A stretch of DNA of 64,000 bases, taken from positions 117,379 through 181,378 of the forward strand of contig PJRA01000272.1 in the NCBI GenBank assembly GCA_016987375.1, read 5' to 3'. Shown piece by piece: positions 45,201-64,000 of the stretch; the stretch's first letter is position 1, and each line of letters begins with the position of its first letter. Both the position numbers and the translations under genes were made by a program. This stretch comes from Brachionus koreanus. Its lineage: Eukaryota > Rotifera > Eurotatoria > Ploima > Brachionidae. The notes under the pieces are model-generated. The model was not told where the DNA came from, searched no databases, and worked only from the letters and a program-made list of their open reading frames with translations.

Positions 45201-47068
45201 TTTAAGGTTTCGCCAAAAAAAACTTAAAATATTTTAAATTAATCTAATCTATTTAGTGATCAAATCAAATATAGAAAATTATTATTTGAACATAAAATTT
45301 TATCGTTTATTTATGCTAACTAATAAAAGATAGTATTTTAAACTAGAAGCTTAATTCAATTCAGAATTCCTGTAAGGCTAAGTTTTAGTTCATTTCATTT
45401 TTTATTCATTTCATAAAAATTTTATTAAAATGATTGTAGATTTTCAAATATTTAGTAACAATAAAAATTTTTTTTATCTTAAGAAATTTGTTTTTTTCTT
45501 AGAAAAAATAATTAACATCCTCCAGTTTAATATAAGAATTCTTTAAAAAAAATAATTGCCTTCTGAGTAAATATTTTAATTTAGATAAATATAAACGACA
45601 ATTTATTACATAGAAAAAGGCTAGTAATTTTATCATTTAGTTTTAATCTATAATTTTTTAAAATAAAGATACTGTCGAAAATGTCAATTTTTATAGAATT
45701 TTAAACAGATGCATAATTTTTATTCCTGAATTATTATCTTTGTATTTCTTCTAAATTCAAACTGAAATTGATTTGAATATCACTAAACTTCTTTTTTCTT
45801 ATTGAGAAATGAAGCAATAAAGTCAATTTCATAAATGAATTATTTGAGAGTTTGAAATAAAGAAAAGTTCATTTTTAAATTAATTAATTAAAATTTGTTA
45901 AATCTAAAGCAAATCAAAGTTAATCACTTAATCATTTTCACTTCTCAGACCTAATTCTATAGCCACTTTATAAAAACATTCTTCTATTTCGTTATTAATT
46001 ATAAGCATTAAAAAATTACTCTATAAATAATTCGTTTACTAGTTTCGTTTTTTAATCAAAAAGTAATCCTCTATCAGGAAATTGTTTATGTCTTAAACTT
46101 TCGAAAGTAAATTTTTTACTAGGCATTTAAAATCATAAACAAAATTAAAGCAGATTTATTTTAGTTTAGTAAAGCTAGAAATATGAAAAATATAAGCTTT
46201 CAACTGGCTCTAAAATATTTTATTTTAAAAATTTATTTAGTAATTATTTTATTAATAAATAATTTTATTTTTTTTTATCATTTAATAGATCCATAATATC
46301 TTGATTGCTTTTAAAATTTAGTAAGATAAAAAACAATAAAATGTATAGTTATATGTAATAATTTTTGTTATAAAATAACCCATCATTGATTTTAAATAAA
46401 GGAGAGAAGAGTGCAATACAAATTTTCTAGCTCTTTATTTAGCACTTTTAAATTATTTTATTGTACATTATATTTAAAAAAATTAAAATTCAATCAAAAA
46501 TCTGGTAGTAAATAAAGCAATACTTTTTATTATGGCTAAATTTCCGCGAAACTCTAACATAAACTTTATAAGCGAATAAAATGGTTATTGATCCAGCATT
46601 AGCAAAAGATTGAAATTGATTATTATAAACAGTTTGATTTGAAAAATTCATGAAATTTTTTATTATTTTGTTTATTAAATAAAAATATTTGGTGATTTAT
46701 TAAGGCAGGCATGAAAATGAAAAAAAAAAGAATGTAAAAAAAAGAAGAAAAATTTTTGTTTTTTAATTTTCTCTTTTTATTTAGTTTAAAACTAAATACT
46801 AGTTTTTTTAAGAAAGAAATTCTTTGAAAACAAGAATTTTACAGAAACTATTTAAACGATTATTTTTTTCTAAAAACTAATACTCAATTCTAAAGTAATT
46901 TTTCCTCTTATTTTTAAGGGCTATCTTTTAAAGTTGTCCTTTAAGCACTTATTTTGGATTTAATCCACCAACTTTCCTTTTAATTCCGTTTACTAATTTT
47001 TAGCGTTTTTTTAATTATTTATTAAAAGAAAGAATTTTTCAGCTAATCTTCCTTCTAATTTATTCTAT
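39276..47068. other. Gene desert of about 7.8 kb
   Basis: Extremely AT-rich sequence without a coding frame that looks real. The only longer frame (around 41339-41560) is Phe/Lys/Ile-rich low complexity. No RNA gene or well-defined repeat was recognised by eye. It separates the START gene from scribble and could hold long-range regulatory DNA. Confidence 0.45.
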
Positions 47069-47660
47069 TTATTCTATCAGCGAATAGTTCGGGTTTTTAC
47101 AATTCACGGCTTTTGAGGCCAAAAAACTCACGACCTCTTCTTCAAGTTGATCCAAATTAGTAAAATGCTGTTCTCTAAGAAAATGAGTCATTGAGCGTAA
47201 AAAATGATAATCAGAAGAAAAAAGATCTGAATTATATTTCGAACGAGGAAGAAGTTCGATTCCTTCGAGCTCTTCTATTCTTTCCATCTAGCTTTAAGAG
47301 GTCGGGATTATCTTGAAGAAACAAATCTAGCTTTCTGTTTGACCATAGAAAAATATTTTTATCATTCTAATTGTTCAGAATAAAGTTGTACATTTTTAGC
47401 ACGACCTTCTGGTATCAGCTCTAAGTTTTTAACCCATTAAAAATTCCAACAAACACACAGCATCATCTTTTTAATCAAAGTGTTCTTTTTCACGACTAGC
47501 TGAGTTGGTTCAGATGGATTTAACCATTGATTTTTGTTATCAAAATTTCGAAAACAGATTCATTTCTCATCACATCACATGATTCGTCTAAAATACCACT
47601 CATTTAGAGGATTTTTTTTAGCAGTTTCCTACTAATTTCTATGTATCGTTGAATTTCAAA
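47069..47660 (-). pseudogene. Mariner transposase fossil
   Basis: The minus strand gives, in broken frames, a region matching DPGEPPQ-type sequence (NQWLDPSEP in the sister copy), a KKMMLCV-like stretch, and then an open segment GIELLPRSKYNSDLFSSDYH followed by FLREQHFTNLDQLEEEVVSF. These are the mariner blocks with YSPDLAPSDYHFF (last catalytic Asp) and the KRF.. C-terminal ending. The SPDLAP-type motif here reads NSDLFSSD. A sister copy in opposite orientation lies at 54905-55480. Confidence 0.7.
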
Positions 47661-57418
<9,758 letters not shown>

Positions 57419-57779
57419 ATCTAATTTATTTTTTTAATTAAATTTTTTTACTACGTGTTTTATTATCATTATAATTATTATTATAAACAAAACATGGGAG
57501 AGAAAAAATCAAAATATTAAGCTTGTGTTGTTAATGTATTATTTTTGTATTCACAAATACCGATGATCATTCAAATGATAACAAAGAAGCCTTTTTTAAA
57601 CTTAAATTGGTTGTGTAGATCAATTAAATTGATATAAATTTGTTTTTTATTAATGAATTTTTTAATTAGAATTTTCACTAATTTTTCTCATTTCAACTAT
57701 TATTTTTGTGTCATGTTATTTTGAGAATTTCAGTTTTCTCGATTATTTTTTTTATAAATATGTTTAATTTAATTTTTGA
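57419..57779. other. Scribble 3' flank
   Basis: AT-rich sequence after the scribble stop codon, presumably 3' UTR and intergenic DNA. Nothing else is seen. Confidence 0.4.
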
Positions 57780-59690
57780 TATTTGGTTTTTTTTTTTACT
57801 TTATGGCTTAAATTTAGTTTACTTCTCAAGAGTTTAATTAAAATAAAATTAAAATTTGAACGAATCTGTTTTATAAATTATCCGAAATCTGCAAAAATAG
57901 ACAAATTAGCACAAACAGAACTGCCGCCTCCTTCTCTTCTTTTCCTCCATCTTCTACTACAGTCGACTCGCCCGGAACAGCATCAATTAGATTTAGGCCA
58001 AATATTTTTAAAAGTGCCGAGGCAGGGGTTAAAATAGAGGTCGACGCTTACTTTTCTCCGCCAACAAACGTTAAGAAATTTAACGCGGAGTTTCCGATCC
58101 CTTTATCCCTCTTCCGAAAAATTAGGGACGGATTTAAGATATGGCCAAAGGGAGGATGTGCCAGAACTAGGTCCTTTAGGTCCAAAATAGGTTCGAGCGA
58201 TCCAGAAAGTTTTCTAATCTTTTAAAAGCCAATATTATAGAAAAATTCCCTATTAGCCTCCCAGATTCTGTGGAACCTTTCTCCTAGTAAGGAGACCTGG
58301 CTCCAAGGTTAGACCAATAGCTGATTTCTCAGCTCTANNNNNNNNNNNNNNNNNNNNNNNNNNNNNNNNNNNNNNNNNNNNNNNNNNNNNNNNNNNNNNN
58401 NNNNNNNNNNNNNNNNNNNNNNNNNNNNNNNNNNNNNNNNNNNNNNNNNNNNNNNNNNNNNNNNNNNNNNNNNNNNNNNNNNNNNNNNNNNNNNNNNNNN
58501 NNNNNNNNNNNNNNNNNNNNNNNNNNNNNNNNNNNNNNNNNNNNNNNNNNNNNNNNNNNNNNNNNNNNNNNNNNNNNNNNNNNNNNNNNGCCTTTTGGAC
58601 TCTGTTTAGCGCCCTATATCCAGCAAATGCTCCTAAACTGTGTACTTCTGTTTATCAAAAGATATACCCGATAGTACACGTATGGACATATGGACGACCT
58701 CATAATAGTGCACCGAGATAAGAACCTCCTCCAGGTCCTAATCGATATAAATTTGTTTGAACCTCCTCCGTGTCTTAAGGCAGAAATTAAAGAATGCAGG
58801 TTGGGTGCTTAACACACAGAAGTCCCAATTAAAACCAGTTAAAAGGAAAAGTTTCCTGGGGGCGGATTGGGATGGCTTAGGGATTAAAAGATCGAAAGAC
58901 GTTTCTGTCTTTCTTATGAAAATTACCGAGGCTCTCCTCATCTCAGATCCTAGCAAAAGAGATTTGTTAAGGATAAGGGGGTACCTAAATTATTATTTAG
59001 GTTATGCAGATAAGGTATTCCCATTTGTCAATGGTTTTCTTAAGATGACACCGATTACCCGTAGGGAATTTTGGTGGTATCTTTCAATAATCCTAAAAAT
59101 TGACAATCTCTCTTTCAGGAATAAGGGGAATAACGTCTGGAAAACTTACTTCACAGACGCTAGTGAATATGGGCTGGGATTTCTCAATAGATTTCTCAAT
59201 CCCCGCTCCAACTGACAAAATTTTATTTAACGAAGCAGCCGCATCGCTGCTCCCTTTTCCCTATTTAAGGCTCAATAGCAGACCAGCCCGCAATTTCAGC
59301 TTACATGTTGACAATCTGGCAGTTATCGGGCTCTGGAAACGTGTGAGAGCCAAATGGACCAAGTTTTATTCAAGCGATAGGGACTCGATGCACAAGTTTA
59401 TGTCCCTCATCTTATTGGTCAACTAGATTAGGACCATCTATAACCTAAAAGTATTCTATGTGCCATCCGCTGATAATCCAGCGTATAAATACAACTAGTT
59501 TGGCTGCGTAAAACCAGCTTTTGAAACTTTTCTTATTTTTAAATAATAAAACCGACTGACTCGTGGTCAAGCTGTATTATCCTTCAGGAAAGCTTTGAGT
59601 CAATGTTTGACTGTCCTTTTAGTGACCATAAAATCCCTTTAGGATTTTTTGCTTTACCAAACAATGTTTTTAAAAGGAAAATTTCAAGGC
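57780..59690 (+). pseudogene. Degenerate RT/RNase H retroelement, possibly DIRS-like
   Basis: In shifting frames the plus strand shows, in order: FLLVRRPGSKVRPIADFSAL before the gap (RT motifs 1-2), APYI after it, HMDDLIIVHRD (catalytic YMDD-type box), LNTQKSQLKPVKRKSFLG (RT thumb), FTDASEYGLGF (RNase H first Asp), NEAAASLLPF, LHVDNLAVIGLW and VPSADNPA (RNase H later motifs), then a FALPNN stretch. The order is RT then RNase H of a retrovirus-like or DIRS-type retroelement. The VPSxxNPA and FALPNN pieces favour DIRS/Ngaro. Stops and frameshifts break it throughout, and no LTR or split repeat could be recognised. The local GC content is higher than its surroundings. The exact 5' and 3' limits are uncertain. 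Confidence 0.7.
58338..58589. other. Assembly gap (252 N)
   Basis: Run of N inside the RT domain of the retroelement pseudogene. About 84 residues of the palm are missing, which roughly equals the expected distance between the flanking motifs. Confidence 0.95.
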
Positions 59691-61663
59691 AATGGTCAAT
59701 ACGTCGTATATTAAGCAAGTAGACTTAAAAAGCACAACAAAGTCCCTTAAAGTTGGTCAACACTAAATTTGCTGTAACTGTAATTGTTATTACCATTATT
59801 ATTATTATGCCATATGACCATATTCATTGTATTTTTCAAAATTACGAAAAATCATATTTTTTTCTCATGCTGCTGGAAAGAAAGGACTAATCTCCATTCC
59901 AAACTACCGAAGTTGAAACCCAAACTATATTTTTAATAGATTTTATATTTAAAAATAATTAAACAAGACCTTAAAGAAAAGCAGATTTACATTGGTAATT
60001 AGTTAGTTCTGATTAAGTTGGAAGGTTAAAAGTGATGCTATTAGAAAATATGTTTTCAATTAGAGATATTTTTGCTTGCTAGAATGAAAATAGTTAAAAA
60101 AATAAAAATAAAATTTTTTTTAAATTATTTTGGTACAGTCCGATTCATTGTCATTGAAACCTAGAAACCTTACTGTATCAAAATAGTTAGAGCAATTTAA
60201 TTAAATTTTGAATGAGAAAAGACAGTTTGTCTGATCGACGACAAAAATAAATTTTTTCTTTTATGTTATATTACTTTTATAGTTAATTTAAAGCCAGATG
60301 CCCTAAATAATATTTCTTGAAAATAGAAAGTAAAGAATAAAATAAAATGTAAAAATGTAAGAATTAAAAACAATAAACTTTTATTTGTACAAGTTTATCA
60401 TTTAAGCACAACCTTGTTTCTCTGAATTATCTCTCAAATAAACTAAGGATAAGTCACCCCAACTGCCTTAGAGTAAAGACTTATCCGACTAATAAGTATA
60501 TAACCAAAACAAGATTATTACAGTACTCAACATTTTGAGTTTGTGGTATCTCAAAGCCATTAAGAATATAGCTATTCTCACTCAAAAATTTTTAAATATT
60601 AAACCTTTTTTGCAAGAAATTTAAAATTTGTTCTATTGCAGCAAATTTACTTGGATTAAAATCGATTTTCATTTTTGTGCAAATTTTTCTTTATGTCATT
60701 ATCAATAAATTTTGCGTAAATAAAAAGTTAGATAGTTTTAGCTGAAGCATCTTTGTAATCCTAAAACCATAAATTATATTTCATATTAAAATAACTATAA
60801 TTGAGGTCTTTTCAAATGATATGAACTTTAAAAGTGGTGAATGGTATAAGAGATATCAAGATATCCAATTCACAATTTACAAAAAATTTGAAATAAAATC
60901 TCAAAATAATCTTAAATTATCCTAATTAGAAAATGAATATCTAAAACAAAGACTAAAGAATTTATCCATGGTAAACGATTAATTCAATTTTTTTTTAAAT
61001 CTTAGCTAATAATGATGATTCATAAAAAATCTCTTTTTGATAAAAGATTGTTAGTCATTATTAATTATGTTCTATCACTACATTTTATATTTTTTATAAT
61101 TTTCAATTTTAGGAAAAGTTTTATTTAGTCTTGAATAAATAATTTTCAAAAGTTTGAAAAATTAAATAATTTTTTTTTTGCTGAAAGATTTTTCTTAACA
61201 TGAATATCATTAACTTAATATCATTTTTAAAAAATCATCTCTAGAAGGTTTTTGCTTGTACCCATGTCATCCTCATTTCCTGAGGTTTTATGTGACTGTT
61301 GAGTTCCATATTACTGCTCAGCTTTGTTTTTTCGTTTAAATCATTAGAGCATTAATATTGATAATATGTTTAATAATAAGAATTTTATTACAAATTAGTA
61401 TTGGATTTCGTACATTTGATCAAATAGCCGGTCAATTATTCATATGACCGGTAATATGTTCACTTGAACTCATTAAATTTAAGATGAATCTTTAAGAACG
61501 ATCAATTTATTAAACGAACAAAAAGTCTGCTCGCCAAATTATGCGATCATCTTAATTTTTTTGTCCGAAGTTTTTATTTTATTAAATTATTAAAATTATT
61601 TATTGTTAAAAAATGAAATAGCATTAAAAATTTTCAAGAAATAGCATTTTTTCCTAAAACTCC
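59691..61663. other. Intergenic AT-rich region
   Basis: Sequence between the retroelement and the foldback. No coding frame, RNA gene or defined repeat is recognised. Confidence 0.4.
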
Positions 61664-62030
61664 CCAGAAAACAAATCCTAATAAATATCTTAAGCAAGAC
61701 TTGTCAAGTTCTTAATCCAGGACGGTAATGGATCCTGAAAGATTACAAAAGATTTAAGATTCTTATGATTTTCTTAAATTTTCTTAACACAAATTGTCTT
61801 TTACTTATCAAATCTTATAAGATTCAAACCAGTTCTTGATTGACTTTCTTGTAAATTTAAAAAACTGATCTTTTATATAGATATTAAAAGATCTTATAAG
61901 TAAGAAAAATTTGTGTTAAGAAAATTTAAGAAAACCATAAGAATCTTAAATCTTTCAGGATCCATTACCGTCCTGGATTAAGAACTTTACAAGTCCTGCT
62001 TAAGATATTTATTAGGATTTATTTTCTGTG
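61664..62030. mobile_element. Long foldback element with nearly perfect arms
   Basis: Arms of about 150 bases pair almost completely around a short centre near 61840. The left terminus is CCAGAAAACAAATCCTAATA and the right TATTAGGATTTATTTTCTGTG. Internal shared blocks include CAGGATCCATTACCGTCCTG and its complement. Such a structure is typical of a young foldback MITE. No target duplication could be identified and no similar copy exists elsewhere in the window. Confidence 0.75.
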
Positions 62031-62275
62031 TCAGCATTGACAAACAGCCTAATGCCATTGACAAACAACAAATTATTTCATCAAGAATTTCAACTTGATT
62101 CGATTTTTATTGAATTAATAAAATAATAATCAAATTACTTCTTCCTTAACTTCTTATTGCTAATATAAAATAAAATATAATCGGTATAATAGTCAGAAAT
62201 ATCTTGATAAGTCATGTTTCTGTCTAGAGAATTTTTATTAGTTTAATAAAGTTAGTTTAGTAAATAGTAACATTT

Positions 62276-63364
62276 TTAGCTTATTTGACATAAGCTCCCT
62301 TTAAAATTATCTAAGCATTTACACTCGCAATTCATTAGATCTAGAATTCCATTATTCTGACACAATTTATCACACATACATAAATTTTCTTCACAGATAT
62401 CTTTTCTACATTGAGAGCATGCAAGACCAACTTTATAAGGTCTGATCCATTCTTTCTGAGCCGGAGCATAATTACAAAAAGCATACAAGTTTCCACCACA
62501 ATTAGCAGCACCACATCCTATTTTAGATGTTGCTGAATTGACCATCTGCGTATAATGTCCAACATCATTGAACTGACCAGTTCTTGATCCCAAAGCATAA
62601 TTAAAATTTTTCATCTCTCTCAACCAATAATTAATAACGTCAGGCCAAAATGTATTTGAATCATAAGCAGCTCCAAGCAAGGCAAAAGCATTTTGTCCAA
62701 CTGAAATAGTTTTATTGTTAACTAATCTTCTACATAAAGAACAATCATGGCTGAAATCACAATTTTCAGCCCATCTCTGGGCTAATCTTGCTAAACCAAA
62801 ATCCCAAGTAATTTTTTTCATATTGGCAGCTGATGGTTTTACCAAAGATCTGATTCTATTGTGCGTTTTTAATATAAATTCTGTTTGATTTTTGTCTGGA
62901 AAAAGACCTATCGAGCCCGTGCTTGGTTCTAGACATGAAGTATGCACTTCTGCCAATTCATCAACCAAATTTCTTGCCAGAAGAGGACAAGATTGATTGC
63001 ACTGAGCTGCTCTTGTTGTGTATATTGAATCTAATGAACACCAAAATGATGTACCATTATCAAAACTAGCACATCTATCATATACAATTCCGTACATTGT
63101 GAATGGAAATACGCAGTTTAATTCATTATAGACTAAAGGTTTCTGGGTGGGAATTGGTATTTTAGTGGTCGGAACAATCTTTTTTGTAGTTGATCGAAAA
63201 ATTGGAGTAGTAATAGTAGTAGCAGTGGATATAGACTCTGGGATTGTGATGTTCGGACAAAATAATGAACTTGGTACTACTACACATATACATGAAATGC
63301 ATGTTGTGTTTGCCTGAGGAAAAACTCGAGCTATTGCGAAAAAAATGATAAAAATAAAAAGCAT
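62276..63364 (-). CDS. Secreted FN2-CAP-EGF protein
   Basis: Single-exon protein of 362 residues. It has a signal peptide (MLFIFIIFFAIARVFPQ), then a Thr/Pro-rich linker, then a fibronectin type II-like domain at 84-122 (CVFPFTMYGIVYDRCAS... WCSLDS). A CAP/SCP domain spans about 162-302: HNRIRSLVKP, ITWDFGLARLAQRWAENCDF, VGHYTQMV and AFCNYAP, which include the conserved histidines of the CAP cavity. The C-terminus is Cys-rich and EGF-like (CDKLCQNNG... CECKCLDNFKGSLC). CAP proteins (CRISP/antigen 5 group) are secreted and may bind sterols or modulate proteins. A specific role cannot be read here. It is divergently arranged with the gene starting at 63472, with only 107 bases between start codons. 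Confidence 0.9.
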   Translation of the reverse strand: MLFIFIIFFAIARVFPQANTTCISCICVVVPSSLFCPNITIPESISTATTITTPIFRSTTKKIVPTTKIPIPTQKPLVYNELNCVFPFTMYGIVYDRCASFDNGTSFWCSLDSIYTTRAAQCNQSCPLLARNLVDELAEVHTSCLEPSTGSIGLFPDKNQTEFILKTHNRIRSLVKPSAANMKKITWDFGLARLAQRWAENCDFSHDCSLCRRLVNNKTISVGQNAFALLGAAYDSNTFWPDVINYWLREMKNFNYALGSRTGQFNDVGHYTQMVNSATSKIGCGAANCGGNLYAFCNYAPAQKEWIRPYKVGLACSQCRKDICEENLCMCDKLCQNNGILDLMNCECKCLDNFKGSLCQIS

Positions 63365-63471
63365 TTTTAAAGAAAGAAAGCAGAATTTTCAAAGAAAATT
63401 TTAAATTCTTTTATTTAAAAAAAAAAGTTATTTTTATTATTTTCTAAAAATATTTTAAAGGAAAAATTACT

Positions 63472-64000
63472 ATGAGCTTTATATTGGACTTTGATGAACA
63501 TGAACGCCCTGAACACATGCCAAAAATCGATATAGATGATTATTTTAGAGCTTGCACAAAAGCTGGCGTGGTACCAGAATTGAATGAAAATTGGAACCCT
63601 GGAAATCTGGACACTTTTACAGTGGATTCAATTAACCGGTTTGGTAAGGCTTTTGTTCATGAAAATCAAGTGTACATAGTGGACTCCTTTAGCAATATTC
63701 ACAATTATGCCACAGCAGTTATTGCTTATAATGTTATGGTCCAATTGAGGCGTAAAAGAGCTAAATTTTTAATTGAAAAAAAGTCACCTGTCTGTGTGTG
63801 CAATAAGTTTGGAGGTGGAGTAATTCTAGTCAAGTATACTGATGCAAAATTGTTTGAAAGTCATGGTCATAAATGCCAGCCAGTTGTCATAAAGACAGCT
63901 TTTTGTGATGAGAATCTAAATTTATTAATTGACGAGTGCATTTCTTACATAACTGAGTATACTGTAAATTCTTATGCAATTGGTTTTAAAGTCGATTATA
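63472..64000 (+). CDS. Unknown protein, 5' part of a gene leaving the window
   Basis: From ATG at 63472 the frame is open to the window edge (176 codons), starting MSFILDFDEHERPEHMPK. Composition is that of a real soluble protein: mixed charges, aromatic and cysteine residues (SPVCVCNKFGGGVILVKY, YITEYTVNSYAIGFKVDY). No signal peptide, transmembrane helix or motif is recognised. The start lies 107 bases from the oppositely oriented CAP gene, so they may share a bidirectional promoter. An acceptor-like TTTTAAAG just upstream leaves open a spliced 5' leader. Function unknown. Confidence 0.7.
   Translation, partial: MSFILDFDEHERPEHMPKIDIDDYFRACTKAGVVPELNENWNPGNLDTFTVDSINRFGKAFVHENQVYIVDSFSNIHNYATAVIAYNVMVQLRRKRAKFLIEKKSPVCVCNKFGGGVILVKYTDAKLFESHGHKCQPVVIKTAFCDENLNLLIDECISYITEYTVNSYAIGFKVDY

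Noticed and set aside
58738..58956. 72-codon minus-strand frame
   Set aside because: Antisense to the RT thumb region of the retroelement pseudogene.

Overview
This is a eukaryotic (metazoan) genomic window, very AT-rich, with short phase-consistent GT-AG introns, one nuclear tRNA gene and a heavy load of decayed transposons. The proteins are animal ones: THOC2, Scribble, a STARD10-type START protein, a centrobin-like coiled-coil protein, a LIM/C2 protein, a FN2-CAP-EGF secreted protein and a TIR-SAM protein. Base composition, compact genes and the repeat mix suggest a small protostome, most likely a monogonont rotifer. That assignment is inference, not proof.

Layout. 1-1905: TTAA-type and other MITEs, no gene. 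1906-8841 (+): complete THOC2 in eight exons. 8842-11059: a non-LTR reverse-transcriptase fossil split by a Tc1/mariner-type element. 11060-15673 (-): four-exon coiled-coil gene, probably centrobin, whose large intron holds a foldback element with an assembly gap. 15674-19154: MITEs and a truncated coding fragment. 19155-20978 (-): TIR-SAM protein with an alpha-helical N-terminus. 20979-24633: retroelement fossil, a foldback element and a well-preserved hAT-type MITE with 8-bp target duplication. 24634-26637 (+): secreted or membrane protein with beta-propeller-like and EGF parts, in which an in-frame stop separates the EGF repeats from a transmembrane segment. 26809-29895: SINE, MITE, retroelement remnants and a gap. 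29896-34384 (-): four-exon LIM + repeat + C2 protein, with a tRNA-Asp(GTC) on the opposite strand inside an intron. 35016-35105 (-): orphan terminal exon. 36066-36851 (-): STARD10-like lipid-transfer protein. 36852-48778: about 12 kb of gene desert with retroelement, MITE and mariner fossils. 48779-57418 (+): complete Scribble in four exons, with introns full of nested transposons and one intronic open reading frame. 57780-59690: degenerate RT/RNase H retroelement, possibly DIRS-like. 61664-62030: large perfect-arm foldback. 62276-63364 (-): secreted CAP protein. 63472-64000 (+): a divergently transcribed unknown gene that runs off the window.

The genes are ordinary eukaryotic single units, not an operon. 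THOC2 acts in mRNA export, Scribble in epithelial polarity, the centrobin-like protein would act at centrioles, and the START protein in lipid transfer. The TIR-SAM protein may be an NAD-cleaving immune or cell-death enzyme. I do not see a bacterial-style defence system. The most original signals are an eight-copy motif array in the LIM-C2 protein, the in-frame stop before the transmembrane helix, the TIR-SAM architecture, the intronic ORF in scribble, and several very readable nested transposon insertions.
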